The notes under the pieces: generated by a model | Seen by the model: only the letters and a program-made list of their open reading frames with translations | Told to the model about the DNA's origin: nothing | The model's database searches: none | DNA from: an uncultured Pelagibacteraceae bacterium | GTDB lineage: Bacteria > Pseudomonadota > Alphaproteobacteria > Pelagibacterales > Pelagibacteraceae | Assembly (NCBI GenBank): GCA_902519695.1 | Contig: CABYKN010000004.1 | Span: forward strand, 1 to 49,929 | Length of the DNA: 49,929 nt | Reading direction: 5' to 3' | Position numbers and translations under genes: made by a program | In this document: piece by piece, positions 28,552 to 37,747 of the stretch | How positions within the stretch are numbered: the first letter of the stretch is position 1 | How the letters are laid out: every line of letters starts with the position of its first letter

Positions 28552-29274
28552 TTAATCGTCAAAGTTAACATTTGTATAAACATTTTGTACATCATCCTCA
28601 TCGTCAAGAGTTTCTAAAAATTTTACCATATTTTGATTTTCTTCACCTTTAAGAGATACCTTATTTATGGGTAGCCACTCGATTTCAGTAGAAAGGAAAT
28701 TTGCAATAACTTTTTCAAATTTTTTTTTTACCTCATATATTTCATCGATATCCGTGTGCACTTCATGAAATTCATCACGAGAAATACAATCATTTGCGCC
28801 CGACTCGATAGCTAATTCAAAAATTTTATCTTGTTCAATTTCATTTTTATCTATTTTAATTACGCCCAATCTTTGAAAATTATGTGATGCCGAGCCCTGG
28901 GTTCCTAGAGAACCGTTATTTTTCGAAAATATTGTTCTAATATTGGAAGCAGTTCTATTTTTATTATCAGTCAATGCTTCAACTATTACAGCAGATTTGC
29001 TAGGTCCAAAACCTTCATACCTAATATTTTCAAAATTTGATTGATCATTGTTAGAAGACTTTTCAATTGCTCTCTCAATATTTTCTTTTGGCATGTTAGC
29101 TGATCTGGCAGCTTGTATTGCTGATCTTAATCTCGAGTTCATATCGGGATTCTTATCTCCTAGTTTTGCAGCTACAGTAATTTCTCTCGAGAGTTTAGAA
29201 AAAATTTTTGATCTCTGTTTATCAGCTTTGCCTTTTTTATGTTTAATACCCGCCCAATGTGAGTGTCCAGCCAT
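28552..29274 (-). CDS. yebC: YebC/PmpR family regulatory protein
   Basis: Proteins of this family have been described as DNA-binding regulators and, more recently, as factors that help ribosomes through difficult peptide stretches; the role here is not known. The 240-residue length and the start MAGHSHWAGIKHKKGKADKQRSKIF, shared by nearly all members, fix the family. RYEGFGPSKSAVIVEALTDNKNRTASNIR is a second conserved block. It is followed without a gap by ruvC, a widely conserved pairing. Confidence 0.95.
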   Translation of the reverse strand: MAGHSHWAGIKHKKGKADKQRSKIFSKLSREITVAAKLGDKNPDMNSRLRSAIQAARSANMPKENIERAIEKSSNNDQSNFENIRYEGFGPSKSAVIVEALTDNKNRTASNIRTIFSKNNGSLGTQGSASHNFQRLGVIKIDKNEIEQDKIFELAIESGANDCISRDEFHEVHTDIDEIYEVKKKFEKVIANFLSTEIEWLPINKVSLKGEENQNMVKFLETLDDEDDVQNVYTNVNFDD

Positions 29275-29276
29275 AA

Positions 29277-30083
29277 TTAATTTACGTTATTTAAACTCCC
29301 ACCAAAAATGAAACTTTCTATATTTTTTGCTAATCCATTTCTTACATTGCAATCTACAACTACTCCACTCAGGGATGCTTCTCCATTGGCAGGAAAATGT
29401 TTTACAGCTTCTTTTTTTAGAAATCTGTTAATTGAATTTTGTGTATTCATACCAATTACCGAGTCATAGTCGCCACACATTCCAGCATCAGTAATATAGC
29501 TAGTTCCATTTTTTAGGACTCTTGCATCATTTGTTGGCACGTGCGTATGGGTACCTACAACTAAAGTTGCATATCCATCAAATAGATTGCCTATAGCCAT
29601 TTTTTCACTTGTTATTTCTCCATGAAAATCCACTATTAAAAAATCATAATCTTTTGATTTTTTTTTTTCTGCAATAAATGCAGTAGCAATTTTAAAAACA
29701 TCATCACACTTTTTCATAAAAACGTTACCCATAAGATTTAGTACACCAACTTTTAGATTTTTTTTTGAATTGAATATGGAAAAACCTTTACCAGGTAAAT
29801 TTCCACTCATATTTATTGGTCTTAATAATTTTTTTTCAGTTTTTATATATTCATAAATTTCTTTTTGATCCCAAACATGATTGCCTGTTGTAATTACATC
29901 TACACCTACATTAAAAAGTTCATTAGCAATATTTTCAGTTAGACCCACACCTTCACTGGCAGCATTTTCGGCGTTAACACAAACAAAATCTATACCTTTT
30001 TTTGAGACTATATTTGGCAAGTTTTTTTTTACTGATTTAAAGCCTGCGTCTCCAACTATATCACCTAAAAATAAAATCTTCAT
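29277..30083 (-). CDS. YmdB-type metallophosphoesterase (TIGR00282 family)
   Basis: This is a calcineurin-like phosphoesterase of the YmdB group, whose Bacillus member hydrolyses cyclic nucleotides in vitro. The 268-residue protein starts MKILFLGDIVGDAG, followed by VNAENAASEGVG, TGNHVWDQKEI, VDFHGEITSEK and GTHTHVPTNDARVL, which supply the Asp, Asn and His ligands of a two-metal site. It lies 2 nt after the cyclo-ligase gene and 2 nt before yebC. The physiological substrate in this organism is unknown. Confidence 0.9.
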   Translation of the reverse strand: MKILFLGDIVGDAGFKSVKKNLPNIVSKKGIDFVCVNAENAASEGVGLTENIANELFNVGVDVITTGNHVWDQKEIYEYIKTEKKLLRPINMSGNLPGKGFSIFNSKKNLKVGVLNLMGNVFMKKCDDVFKIATAFIAEKKKSKDYDFLIVDFHGEITSEKMAIGNLFDGYATLVVGTHTHVPTNDARVLKNGTSYITDAGMCGDYDSVIGMNTQNSINRFLKKEAVKHFPANGEASLSGVVVDCNVRNGLAKNIESFIFGGSLNNVN

Positions 30084-30085
30084 TT

Positions 30086-30625
30086 TTACATAAATTTTTC
30101 TGTCAAAATTAAATCTAATTTTCTATCAAAATTTTTAACATTAATTTTATTAACTTTTTGATGTGAAAAAGCCAGTCCAATTGTTGTACATTTTTTAATT
30201 TGAGAAATTTTTTCTAAATATCTGTCATAAAATCCACCACCATAGCCAATTCTGTTCCTGAATTTGTCAAAGGCAACTATTGGTACAAATATTATATCTG
30301 GGTATACTTTTTTCAATTTTAGTGGCTGAGGAATTCCTAATGAGCTTATTGTTAAAGGATCATTTGGACTCCATTTATAAAAATCCATTTGATGATTTCT
30401 TTTTATAATTGGCAACGAAATACTATAACCGTTAGAATAATACTTTTTTATTATTTGCAAACAATCAAATTCAAAATTTATTGGAAAATAACCTCCAATA
30501 ATTTTATTTTTTGATAGATTAATTTTATTATGAAAACTATTTATAGTATTATTGCCTATTTTGATTTCAAAATATTTTTTTTTTCTTAAGTTAATAATTT
30601 TTTTTCTTAATTTAAATTTTGACAC
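30086..30625 (-). CDS. 5-formyltetrahydrofolate cyclo-ligase
   Basis: This enzyme (YgfA/FAU1 family) converts 5-formyl-THF to 5,10-methenyl-THF with ATP, returning a stored folate form to use. Marks are KLRKKI near the start, GGYFPINFEFD, LPIIKRN, and the C-terminal ATP site GYGGGFYDRYL followed by GLAFSHQ. I chose the GTG at 30625, which lies 7 nt past the zapA stop and puts the family-typical KLRKKI within the first residues. The upstream ATG at 30670 would overlap zapA by 38 nt and add 15 residues of no family character. Pairing with zapA is common in proteobacteria. Confidence 0.87.
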   Translation of the reverse strand: MSKFKLRKKIINLRKKKYFEIKIGNNTINSFHNKINLSKNKIIGGYFPINFEFDCLQIIKKYYSNGYSISLPIIKRNHQMDFYKWSPNDPLTISSLGIPQPLKLKKVYPDIIFVPIVAFDKFRNRIGYGGGFYDRYLEKISQIKKCTTIGLAFSHQKVNKINVKNFDRKLDLILTEKFM

Positions 30626-30632
30626 TGATATT

Positions 30633-31079
30633 TTATGAAACAGAAGTATTTGTGCTATTTTTTTTGACAAAGTCTTCTATTTCTAAAGTTACTTTGTCTA
30701 TTAAATTTTCATAACTTATTTTGTAGTTTTCAATATCATTCTCAAGTTCTTCTTGTGTTGAGCTTAAATTTTTAATTTCATTTTCTTTACTGTCTTTGTA
30801 CTGATAAACTAAAGATTTTAATTCTTTAAATTTTTCTTTTAATTCTTGAAGCTCTTTTTTTTGCGAATCTACTTTTTTTTTGGTTTCATAATACTCATCC
30901 ATGACTTTTATAGAAGATATTAGTAATAATTTATTCTCTCCGATATTTCCAAGATCAAATTTTAGATCATTAAATTTTTTATTTAACCTCAAGGATAATT
31001 CTTCCAAATGTTCCTCTTGACCATCTTCACAAGATAATAAATATTCTTTACCATTAAATTTTATATTTACATTTGCCAT
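30633..31079 (-). CDS. zapA: Cell division protein ZapA
   Basis: ZapA bundles FtsZ filaments at mid-cell. The 148-residue protein has the N-terminal ZapA domain (about 1-95: NVKFNGKEYLLSC-like start, HLEELSLRLNKKFNDL, LLLISSIKVMDEYYE), followed by a coiled coil to the C-terminus that is longer than in E. coli ZapA (109 residues). Its ATG overlaps the upstream coiled-coil gene by 13 nt. Together with that gene and the cyclo-ligase it forms an operon divergent from tkt. Confidence 0.88.
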   Translation of the reverse strand: MANVNIKFNGKEYLLSCEDGQEEHLEELSLRLNKKFNDLKFDLGNIGENKLLLISSIKVMDEYYETKKKVDSQKKELQELKEKFKELKSLVYQYKDSKENEIKNLSSTQEELENDIENYKISYENLIDKVTLEIEDFVKKNSTNTSVS

Positions 31080-31390
31080 TTATCTATTTCTTCCAATAAA
31101 TTATCTGTTTCTTGATTTAATTCATCAATTTTTTCATTAAATTGATTTTCTTTTCTTTTTGAAGTTTCATAATCCTTTTTTAATTCATTTATTTGACGTC
31201 TAAGTTTTAAGTTTTCTTCTTCTAAGCTTTGGAGAGATGTGGCTATCTGTTTTTTTTCAATTTCTAATTGATTTTTTTGATCTCTTAAAATTGCAACTTT
31301 ATCTAATTCTTCATTATGTTGAATGTTTATCTCTCCTAATTTTTTTAAAGTTTCCTTTAATTTTTTTTCTTTTTCATCAATGTTTTTCAT
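31067..31390 (-). CDS. Coiled-coil protein encoded with ZapA (ZauP-like candidate)
   Basis: The 107-residue protein is almost entirely one predicted coiled coil with regular heptads (LKETLKKLGEIN onward) and no other domain. A coiled-coil partner of ZapA, ZauP, is encoded with zapA in Caulobacter and relatives. Position, size and composition here fit that role, but heptad proteins are too degenerate for a firm call. I chose the ATG at 31390; the frame continues to a GTG at 31420, but those ten residues lack heptad character. The divergent tkt start is 52 bp away. Confidence 0.7.
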   Translation of the reverse strand: MKNIDEKEKKLKETLKKLGEINIQHNEELDKVAILRDQKNQLEIEKKQIATSLQSLEEENLKLRRQINELKKDYETSKRKENQFNEKIDELNQETDNLLEEIDKWQM

Positions 31391-31442
31391 ATATATATCT
31401 ATATTAATAAATTGAATCACCTAAGTCTAGATAGGATACTTT

Positions 31443-33398
31443 TTGAAAAATATAGAAAAAAATTTATCAAATGCTATTCGTTTTTTATCAATGGATGCGG
31501 TTCAAAACGCTAATTCTGGTCACCCAGGTATGCCTATGGGTATGGCTGACGTTGCAACAATTTTATTTAAATATTTTCTAAAATTTAATCCAAAAAATCC
31601 AAACTGGCTTAATAGAGATAGATTTATTTTATCAGCTGGACATGGATCAATGTTGCTTTACTCGCTTTTGTACTTAACTGGTTATAAAAGTGTATCACTT
31701 AACGACATCAAGAAATTTAGACAACTAAATTCAATTTGTGCTGGACACCCAGAGTATCACCCAAACTCAGGTATTGAAACAACAACTGGTCCTTTAGGTC
31801 AAGGAATTGCAAATTCTGTGGGTTTTGCAATTGCAGAGGAAATTTTAAAGAAAAAATTAGGAAGTAATTTAATAAATCACAAAACCTATGTCTTGGCTGG
31901 TGATGGGTGCCTTATGGAAGGAATAAGTCATGAAGCTATGAGTCTAGCCGGTCACCTTAGACTTAGTAATCTTATAATGCTTTTTGATAATAATTCTATT
32001 TCAATAGATGGTCCTACTAGTTTAGCAGTCTCAGATGACTATAAAAACAGATTTAAAAGCTATGGATGGAATTATATTTTGATTAATGGGCATAATTACA
32101 GAGAAATTTATAATGCGTTAAAAAAAGCACAAACATCAAAAAAACCGACTGTGATTTCGTGTAAAACAAAAATAGGATTTGGATCTCCAAATAAAAGTGG
32201 AAAGGCCTCTTCTCATGGAAGTCCTCTTGGAATAGATGAAATTAAGTTGGTTAGAAAAAAATTAGATTGGGATTATAAACCATTTAAAATACCTCAAAGA
32301 ATTTTAACTGATTGGAGAAAAATTGGAGAAAAAGGTGTCAAAAAAGAAAAAATATGGAATAAAACTTTTAGCAAACACAAACAAAAATTTAAAAATATTG
32401 TAAAAAATAAATTCTCGAATTCAATTATAAAACAAAAAAAAGATGCAATAAAAAATTTTAAGACTATAGCTACAAGAAAATCCTCAGAAGAGTTTTTATC
32501 AGCTATATTAAAAGAGAGAAATACTTTAATTGGTGGATCTGCTGATTTAGCGGGATCAAACAATACAAAAACTACATTACATAAAATTATTAATTCAAGT
32601 AACTTAGGTGGTAATTATATTCACTATGGAGTTAGGGAGCACGCAATGAGCGGGATAATGAATGGATTAGCTCTTCATAGTAATTTTATTCCTTATGGAG
32701 GTACTTTTTTAATATTTTCAGACTATTGCAAACCTTCAATAAGACTGTCTGCTATAATGAAACAGAAGGTAATTTATATAATGACACATGACTCAATAGG
32801 ACTTGGAGAAGATGGGCCTACGCATCAACCGGTAGAGCAACTTGCTGCTTTAAGATCTATTCCAAACTTAAATGTTTTAAGGCCAGCAGATCAAACTGAA
32901 ACAATTGAATGTTGGGATATTGCTTTAAACAGCAACAAAACACCTAGCATATTAGCTTTAACTAGACAAAACTTAAAACCCATAAGAAAGAATTTTAGCA
33001 AAAAAAATCAATGCTCTATGGGAGCTTACGAAGTTATAAGGACTGGAAAAAACATAAATTTAACTATTTTAGCCTCAGGATCAGAGGTTGATCTTGCAAT
33101 CGATACTAGTCATAAATTGGCCAAACAAAAAGTCTATTCGAAAGTAATATCAATGCCTTGCCAAGAAATTTTTGACAAACAAAGCAAAAGCTATAAAAAT
33201 AAAATTTTAAAAGAAAGCAAATACACTTTTTCAATTGAGGCAGGTTCAAAAATGTCTTGGGAAAAATATATTGAAAAAGGTTTGTCTTTTTCAATAGAAG
33301 ACTTTGGTAAAAGCGCTCCTTATAAAAAAGTCTATGATCATTTTGGTTTAAGTAGTAAAAAAATTAGTAAAAAAATTAAATTTTTTATAAAAAAATGA
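31443..33398 (+). CDS. tkt: Transketolase
   Basis: Transketolase moves two-carbon units between sugar phosphates in the non-oxidative pentose phosphate pathway. The 651-residue protein shows NAIRFLSMDAVQNANSGHPGMPMGMADV at the N-terminus, the TPP motif GDGCLMEG to FDNNSISIDG, and the pyrimidine-domain segment THDSIGLGEDGPTHQPVEQL. The start is a TTG at 31443, the only initiator that gives the family N-terminus; AGGA lies 6 nt upstream. gap begins in its last codons (4-nt overlap). Confidence 0.95.
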   Translation: MKNIEKNLSNAIRFLSMDAVQNANSGHPGMPMGMADVATILFKYFLKFNPKNPNWLNRDRFILSAGHGSMLLYSLLYLTGYKSVSLNDIKKFRQLNSICAGHPEYHPNSGIETTTGPLGQGIANSVGFAIAEEILKKKLGSNLINHKTYVLAGDGCLMEGISHEAMSLAGHLRLSNLIMLFDNNSISIDGPTSLAVSDDYKNRFKSYGWNYILINGHNYREIYNALKKAQTSKKPTVISCKTKIGFGSPNKSGKASSHGSPLGIDEIKLVRKKLDWDYKPFKIPQRILTDWRKIGEKGVKKEKIWNKTFSKHKQKFKNIVKNKFSNSIIKQKKDAIKNFKTIATRKSSEEFLSAILKERNTLIGGSADLAGSNNTKTTLHKIINSSNLGGNYIHYGVREHAMSGIMNGLALHSNFIPYGGTFLIFSDYCKPSIRLSAIMKQKVIYIMTHDSIGLGEDGPTHQPVEQLAALRSIPNLNVLRPADQTETIECWDIALNSNKTPSILALTRQNLKPIRKNFSKKNQCSMGAYEVIRTGKNINLTILASGSEVDLAIDTSHKLAKQKVYSKVISMPCQEIFDKQSKSYKNKILKESKYTFSIEAGSKMSWEKYIEKGLSFSIEDFGKSAPYKKVYDHFGLSSKKISKKIKFFIKK

Positions 33399-34402
33399 CA
33401 ATAAAAGTTGGCATTAACGGTATGGGAAGAATTGGCAGAATGATTGTGAGGTCGATTTATGAAAATCACAAAAGTAAAATAATTATCAAACATATCAATA
33501 ATAGATCCAGCTCTGAAATTTGTGCAAATTTATTAAAATATGATTCAATTCATGGTAATTTTAAATCTCTAGTAAAATCTGGAGAAAATTACATAAAAAT
33601 AAATACAAAAAAAATATCTTATACTCGGCATTCTAAGATTAATGACATAAAGTGGAAAAAATATGGTGTTGATTATGTTTTCGAATGTACAGGCAAGTTT
33701 AATTCTAAAGATCAATTACTGCCACATATAAAAAACGGAGTAAAAAAAGTTATTGTATCAGCCCCATGTAAAATGGCAGATAAAACTATAGTTTTTGGCA
33801 TAAATCATAAAAAGATCAAGAAAAATGATAGAATTATTTCAGCAGCTTCTTGCACAACAAATTGTTTGGCTCCAGTTGCAGACGTAATTAATAAAAATTT
33901 TATAATTCTTAATGGTTTTATGACAACCGTTCATGCTTTTACAAGTGATCAAAGAATATTAGATAATTCGCACAAAGATCTGAGAAGAGCGAGATCTGCA
34001 AGTCAATCAATTGTACCCACATCTACTGGTGCATCAAAAGCTATTGGTGAGATTATACCCTCATTGAAAGGTAAGCTAGAAGGGATAGCAATGAGAGTAC
34101 CAACACCAAATGTTTCATTAATAGAATTTATATTTAATGTAAAAAAAAATATTACCGTAAAAAAATTAAATAACTCTTTAATTTCTGCATCTAAAACTAA
34201 GCTGAAAAATATTCTAAATGTTACAGATGAGAAGCTAGTATCAGTTGATTTTAATCACAATAGTGCATCTGCAATCATTGATTCCTCGCTTACTAATGTA
34301 ATTGGCAATAAAATGGGAAAAATTTCAGCTTGGTATGATAATGAATGGGGTTTTTCGAACAGAATGTGTGATATTGCTGAGTATGTAAGCAAGATCAAAT
34401 AA
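33395..34402 (+). CDS. gap: Type I glyceraldehyde-3-phosphate dehydrogenase
   Basis: This enzyme interconverts glyceraldehyde 3-phosphate and 1,3-bisphosphoglycerate with NAD(P). The 335-residue protein starts with the Rossmann motif GINGMGRIGR, has the catalytic ASCTTNC segment with Cys nucleophile, and ends with WYDNEWGFSNRMCD. The residue after the second beta-strand, which often decides NAD versus NADP use, falls in KHINNRSSSE; an asparagine there rather than aspartate leaves cofactor preference open. It overlaps tkt by 4 nt and pgk by 1 nt (TAATG). Confidence 0.95.
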   Translation: MTIKVGINGMGRIGRMIVRSIYENHKSKIIIKHINNRSSSEICANLLKYDSIHGNFKSLVKSGENYIKINTKKISYTRHSKINDIKWKKYGVDYVFECTGKFNSKDQLLPHIKNGVKKVIVSAPCKMADKTIVFGINHKKIKKNDRIISAASCTTNCLAPVADVINKNFIILNGFMTTVHAFTSDQRILDNSHKDLRRARSASQSIVPTSTGASKAIGEIIPSLKGKLEGIAMRVPTPNVSLIEFIFNVKKNITVKKLNNSLISASKTKLKNILNVTDEKLVSVDFNHNSASAIIDSSLTNVIGNKMGKISAWYDNEWGFSNRMCDIAEYVSKIK

Positions 34403-35574
34403 TGAAATCCATTGAAAATATAGAAAACATTGAAAATAAAAGTGTTATTCTTAGACTTGATTTAAATGTTCCAATTAAAAATGGAAAAATAACCGATTCT
34501 AACCGGATTGATAAGGTTATGCCTACTCTAGATTTTCTATTAAAAAAAAAAGCAAAGATCATAATAATATCTCATGTAGGAAGACCCAAAGGTAAAATAG
34601 TTAAAGAACTTTCTCTTGGATTGGTATCCTCTTATATTAAAAGTAAAATTAAAAAAGAAATATCATTACTTAAAGAAAACATTTTTAATTTAAATAAAGA
34701 AGACATTTTTAAGAATTCAAATGATGGGTTAGTAATACTTGAAAATATTAGGTTTTATCCAGAAGAAGAAGCCAACGATGATAAATTTTCAAAGAAATTA
34801 GCAAGCCTAGGCGAAATATATGTTAATGATGCATTTTCTTGCTCACACAGAGATCATGCCTCTGTATCAAAAATAACAAAGTATATTCCAGCGTATAGCG
34901 GAATTCAAATTAATGCAGAGGTAAATGCTCTTAATAAGATAACTTCTGAAATAAAAAAACCTATAACATGTATAATTGGTGGATCTAAAATATCTTCGAA
35001 AATAAATATAATAAAAAATTTAATACCAAAATTTAATAGCATTGTAATAGTTGGTGCTATGGCGAACAATATATTGAAATACAAAGGTTTAAAAATTGGT
35101 AACTCTGTATATGAAAAAAATATTGATCGCATAATTCAAGAAATTTTCACATATGCTGAAAAAAATAAATGTAAAATATATTTTCCGAAAGATGTTAAAA
35201 TTGGAAAAAAGTTGAACGATAAATCTTTTGAAAAAGATTTCAAAGATATTGAAGACGACGATATGATACTTGATGTAGGATCAAAAACTTTAGTTGAAAT
35301 AAAAAGAATTATTGACGATTCCTCGACAATATTATGGAACGGACCATTAGGTTACTTTGAAAATAAACATTTTTCTGTAGGAAGCTCAGAAATAGCAAAA
35401 CATATTGCAAATAAAGGGAATAAAATTTATTCTGTAGTTGGTGGAGGTGACACAGTGGCAATAATTAATTCACTAAATATGAGCAACAAATTTAATTTTG
35501 TTTCAACTGCAGGTGGAGCATTTTTAGAATATCTTGAAGGCAAAGTTCTCCCTGGTATAAAAGCTTTGAATTAA
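34402..35574 (+). CDS. pgk: Phosphoglycerate kinase
   Basis: Pgk transfers phosphate between 1,3-bisphosphoglycerate and ADP. The 390-residue protein has RLDLNVPIKNGKITD near the N-terminus, SHVGRPKG, ENIRFYPEEEAND, the hinge and nucleotide site in GGSKISSKI, and the C-terminal GGGDTVAII with STAGGAFLEYLEG. It is complete. It shares one base with the gap stop and is followed immediately by fba, so the three lower-glycolysis genes are tightly coupled. Confidence 0.96.
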   Translation: MKSIENIENIENKSVILRLDLNVPIKNGKITDSNRIDKVMPTLDFLLKKKAKIIIISHVGRPKGKIVKELSLGLVSSYIKSKIKKEISLLKENIFNLNKEDIFKNSNDGLVILENIRFYPEEEANDDKFSKKLASLGEIYVNDAFSCSHRDHASVSKITKYIPAYSGIQINAEVNALNKITSEIKKPITCIIGGSKISSKINIIKNLIPKFNSIVIVGAMANNILKYKGLKIGNSVYEKNIDRIIQEIFTYAEKNKCKIYFPKDVKIGKKLNDKSFEKDFKDIEDDDMILDVGSKTLVEIKRIIDDSSTILWNGPLGYFENKHFSVGSSEIAKHIANKGNKIYSVVGGGDTVAIINSLNMSNKFNFVSTAGGAFLEYLEGKVLPGIKALN

Positions 35575-36585
35575 ATGTCCGAATTGAACAAAATTGCTCT
35601 TCAAATATTATCGAATGGAAAAGGTATTCTTGCAGCTGACGAAAGTACTTCCACAATGACAAAAAGATTAGACACAGTGAAAGTGCCTTCCAACGAAAAG
35701 AACAGACTGCTCTTTAGACAAACTCTTTTTTCATCTTCTGCAATGAAAAATTGTATAGGTGGAGTAATATTATATGACGAAACGATAAGACAAAAAACAT
35801 CTTTTGGAAAAAATATACCTGACCTAATAAGCTCTAGTGGATCAATAACTGGAATTAAAGTTGATACAGGAGCTAAAATGTTGGCAGGATCAAATGAAGA
35901 AAAAATTACCGAAGGTTTAGATGGTTTAAGGGAAAGATTAAAAGATTATTATAAACTTGGAGCAAGATTCACGAAATGGAGAGGTGTATATTCGATATCT
36001 GAAAAATATCCAAGCAATTTATCAATTTCAGCAAACGCTAATGCACTAGCCAGATATGCTGCATTGGTTCAAGAGTCCGGAATGGTACCTATAATTGAAC
36101 CAGAAGTTTTAATGGAAGGTGACCACTCAGCTAAAGATTGTTTTAATAAAACTTCTGAAGTAATTAAAAAATGCTATGATGAGTTAGAATTACATAATGT
36201 TGATTTAAAAGGAACAATTTTAAAACCAAACATGATTTTACCTGGAAAAGATTCTAATGAAAAAGTTTCAAATGAAGAAATAGCAGAACTTACTTTAGAA
36301 TGTTTAAAAAAAAATGTCCCCTCTTCAGTGCCAGGTATAGCTTTTCTTTCAGGGGGCCAAACAGAAGTGGAGGCAACAGCAAACCTCAACCAAATAAATA
36401 TTAAAAATGATACAAATTTTATAATGACTTATTCTTATGGAAGAGCTCTACAACAAAGTGCATTAAAGTTTTGGTCAAAAGATATAAATAATATAATTGG
36501 AACACAGGAAATATTTGATCATAGAGCTAAAATGTGTACTTTAGCTTCACAAGGAAAATGGTCAGAAAATCTTGAAAAATCGTAA
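35575..36585 (+). CDS. Class I fructose-bisphosphate aldolase
   Basis: This aldolase cleaves or forms fructose 1,6-bisphosphate through a lysine Schiff base. The 336-residue protein is of the animal/plant-like class I type: GKGILAADESTSTMTKRL, KWRGVYSI, and the active-site lysine in GTILKPNMILPGK, equivalent to Lys229 of rabbit muscle aldolase, with FLSGGQTEVEAT downstream. It starts right after the pgk stop. In a tkt-gap-pgk-fba cluster it probably serves gluconeogenesis as much as glycolysis. Its end overlaps thiE by 14 nt. Confidence 0.95.
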   Translation: MSELNKIALQILSNGKGILAADESTSTMTKRLDTVKVPSNEKNRLLFRQTLFSSSAMKNCIGGVILYDETIRQKTSFGKNIPDLISSSGSITGIKVDTGAKMLAGSNEEKITEGLDGLRERLKDYYKLGARFTKWRGVYSISEKYPSNLSISANANALARYAALVQESGMVPIIEPEVLMEGDHSAKDCFNKTSEVIKKCYDELELHNVDLKGTILKPNMILPGKDSNEKVSNEEIAELTLECLKKNVPSSVPGIAFLSGGQTEVEATANLNQINIKNDTNFIMTYSYGRALQQSALKFWSKDINNIIGTQEIFDHRAKMCTLASQGKWSENLEKS

Positions 36586-37189
36586 TAAGAAATTTATCTA
36601 TTTAATTTCTCCTAGCAAAAATTTAGATAAAATATTCTATAATGATTTAACTCTGGTATTAAAATCAAAAAAAATAAAATTTTTTCAACTCAGGCTTAAA
36701 AAACAAAGTTTTAGCAAGAAAGTAATAATCGCAAGAAAAGTTTTAAAAATTTGTAAAGAGAACAAAGTAAAATTTATTATTAATGATAGTCCTTATCTTG
36801 CTTTGAAAGTTAATGCTGATGGTTGTCATTTAGGTCAAAAGGATATGAGTATAAAAAAAGCAAAAAAAATATTAAAAAAAAAAATTATTGGAGTTACTTG
36901 TCACAATTCAATTAAATTGGCTAAAAAAGCTTTATTAGATGGAGCTGATTATATAGCTTTAGGGGCATTCTATAAATCAAAAACCAAAAAGACCCTTTAC
37001 AAAGCACACATCAAAACTTTGGTAAATATAAAAAAGTCAACTAATTTACCAGTGGTTGCTATTGGTGGAATAAATGCGAAAAATTATAAAAATCTGTTAT
37101 TGAATAAAGCAGATTTTTTAGCTATCTCAGGCTACATTTGGAATAATAAAAAACTTAAACCGCAACAAGCTATTAAAAATTTAACATGA
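36572..37189 (+). CDS. thiE: Thiamine-phosphate synthase (ThiE/TenI family)
   Basis: ThiE joins HMP-PP with hydroxyethylthiazole phosphate to give thiamine phosphate. The 205-residue TIM-barrel has FFQLRLK (diphosphate-binding Gln-Arg-Lys set), IINDSPYLALKVNADGCHLGQKD, GVTCHN, YIALGAFYKSKTK and VVAIGGI, in the ThiE order. TenI-type isomerases are related but usually lack the full QxRxK and ND pair. The start is a TTG inside the end of fba; no ATG gives a complete N-terminus. efp follows with a 4-nt overlap. Confidence 0.85.
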   Translation: MKNRNKKFIYLISPSKNLDKIFYNDLTLVLKSKKIKFFQLRLKKQSFSKKVIIARKVLKICKENKVKFIINDSPYLALKVNADGCHLGQKDMSIKKAKKILKKKIIGVTCHNSIKLAKKALLDGADYIALGAFYKSKTKKTLYKAHIKTLVNIKKSTNLPVVAIGGINAKNYKNLLLNKADFLAISGYIWNNKKLKPQQAIKNLT

Positions 37190-37746
37190 AAATTAATGCG
37201 ACAGAAATAAGGGTTGGAATGATACTAGATCATAAAAATGATCTATGGGAGGTTTTAAAAACTAACCATGTTAAACCTGGGAAAGGTGGAGCATTTGCCC
37301 AGGTTGAAATGAAAAGTTTGAATAAAAATACAAAATTGAATGAAAGATTTAGATCAAGTGAGACTGTAGAAAAAGCCTTATTAGAAGAAGTAAAATATAA
37401 TTTTCTATACAGTGATGATAATGATTTTTATTTTATGAATCCTAGCTCATTTGAACAAATCAATTTAAGTAAAAACATAGTGGGTGATAAAGGTAAAATG
37501 CTAACTGAAAATTTAGAAGTAACAATTAATTTTCATAATGAAAACCCTTTAAGCATTTTGCTACCAAATCAATTAACATTTGTAATAGAAACTACCGATG
37601 CTGCATTAAAAGGTCAAACTGTTTCTTCTTCTTATAAACCAGCTGTTCTTAATAATGGCTTAAATGTTCAGGTCCCCCCATTTATAGAAAGTGGAGATAC
37701 TGTAATAATAGATACAAGAACAATGGAGTATGTAAAAAAAATTTAA
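37186..37746 (+). CDS. efp: Elongation factor P
   Basis: EF-P rescues ribosomes stalled on polyproline stretches. The 186-residue, three-domain beta protein has the modification loop HVKPGKGGAFAQVEMK with Lys33 at the tip, equivalent to the beta-lysylated Lys34 of E. coli. The central EKALLEEVKYNFLYSD and C-terminal VQVPPFIESGDTVIIDTRT blocks are typical. No epmA/epmB-like gene is visible in the window, so whether the lysine is modified is open. suhB starts 1 nt after its stop. Confidence 0.96.
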   Translation: MKINATEIRVGMILDHKNDLWEVLKTNHVKPGKGGAFAQVEMKSLNKNTKLNERFRSSETVEKALLEEVKYNFLYSDDNDFYFMNPSSFEQINLSKNIVGDKGKMLTENLEVTINFHNENPLSILLPNQLTFVIETTDAALKGQTVSSSYKPAVLNNGLNVQVPPFIESGDTVIIDTRTMEYVKKI

Positions 37747-37747
37747 A

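Noticed and set aside
30626-30670. Room for a 6S RNA gene between zapA and the cyclo-ligase, its place in many proteobacteria.
   Set aside because: zapA ends at 30633 and the cyclo-ligase starts at 30625 or overlaps it, so there is no space for it. If 6S exists it is elsewhere.
31412-31440. TTGAAT-17-GATACT promoter candidate upstream of tkt.
   Set aside because: It would start transcription past the TTG start codon at 31443, and no later initiator gives the conserved transketolase N-terminus. It is probably a chance match.
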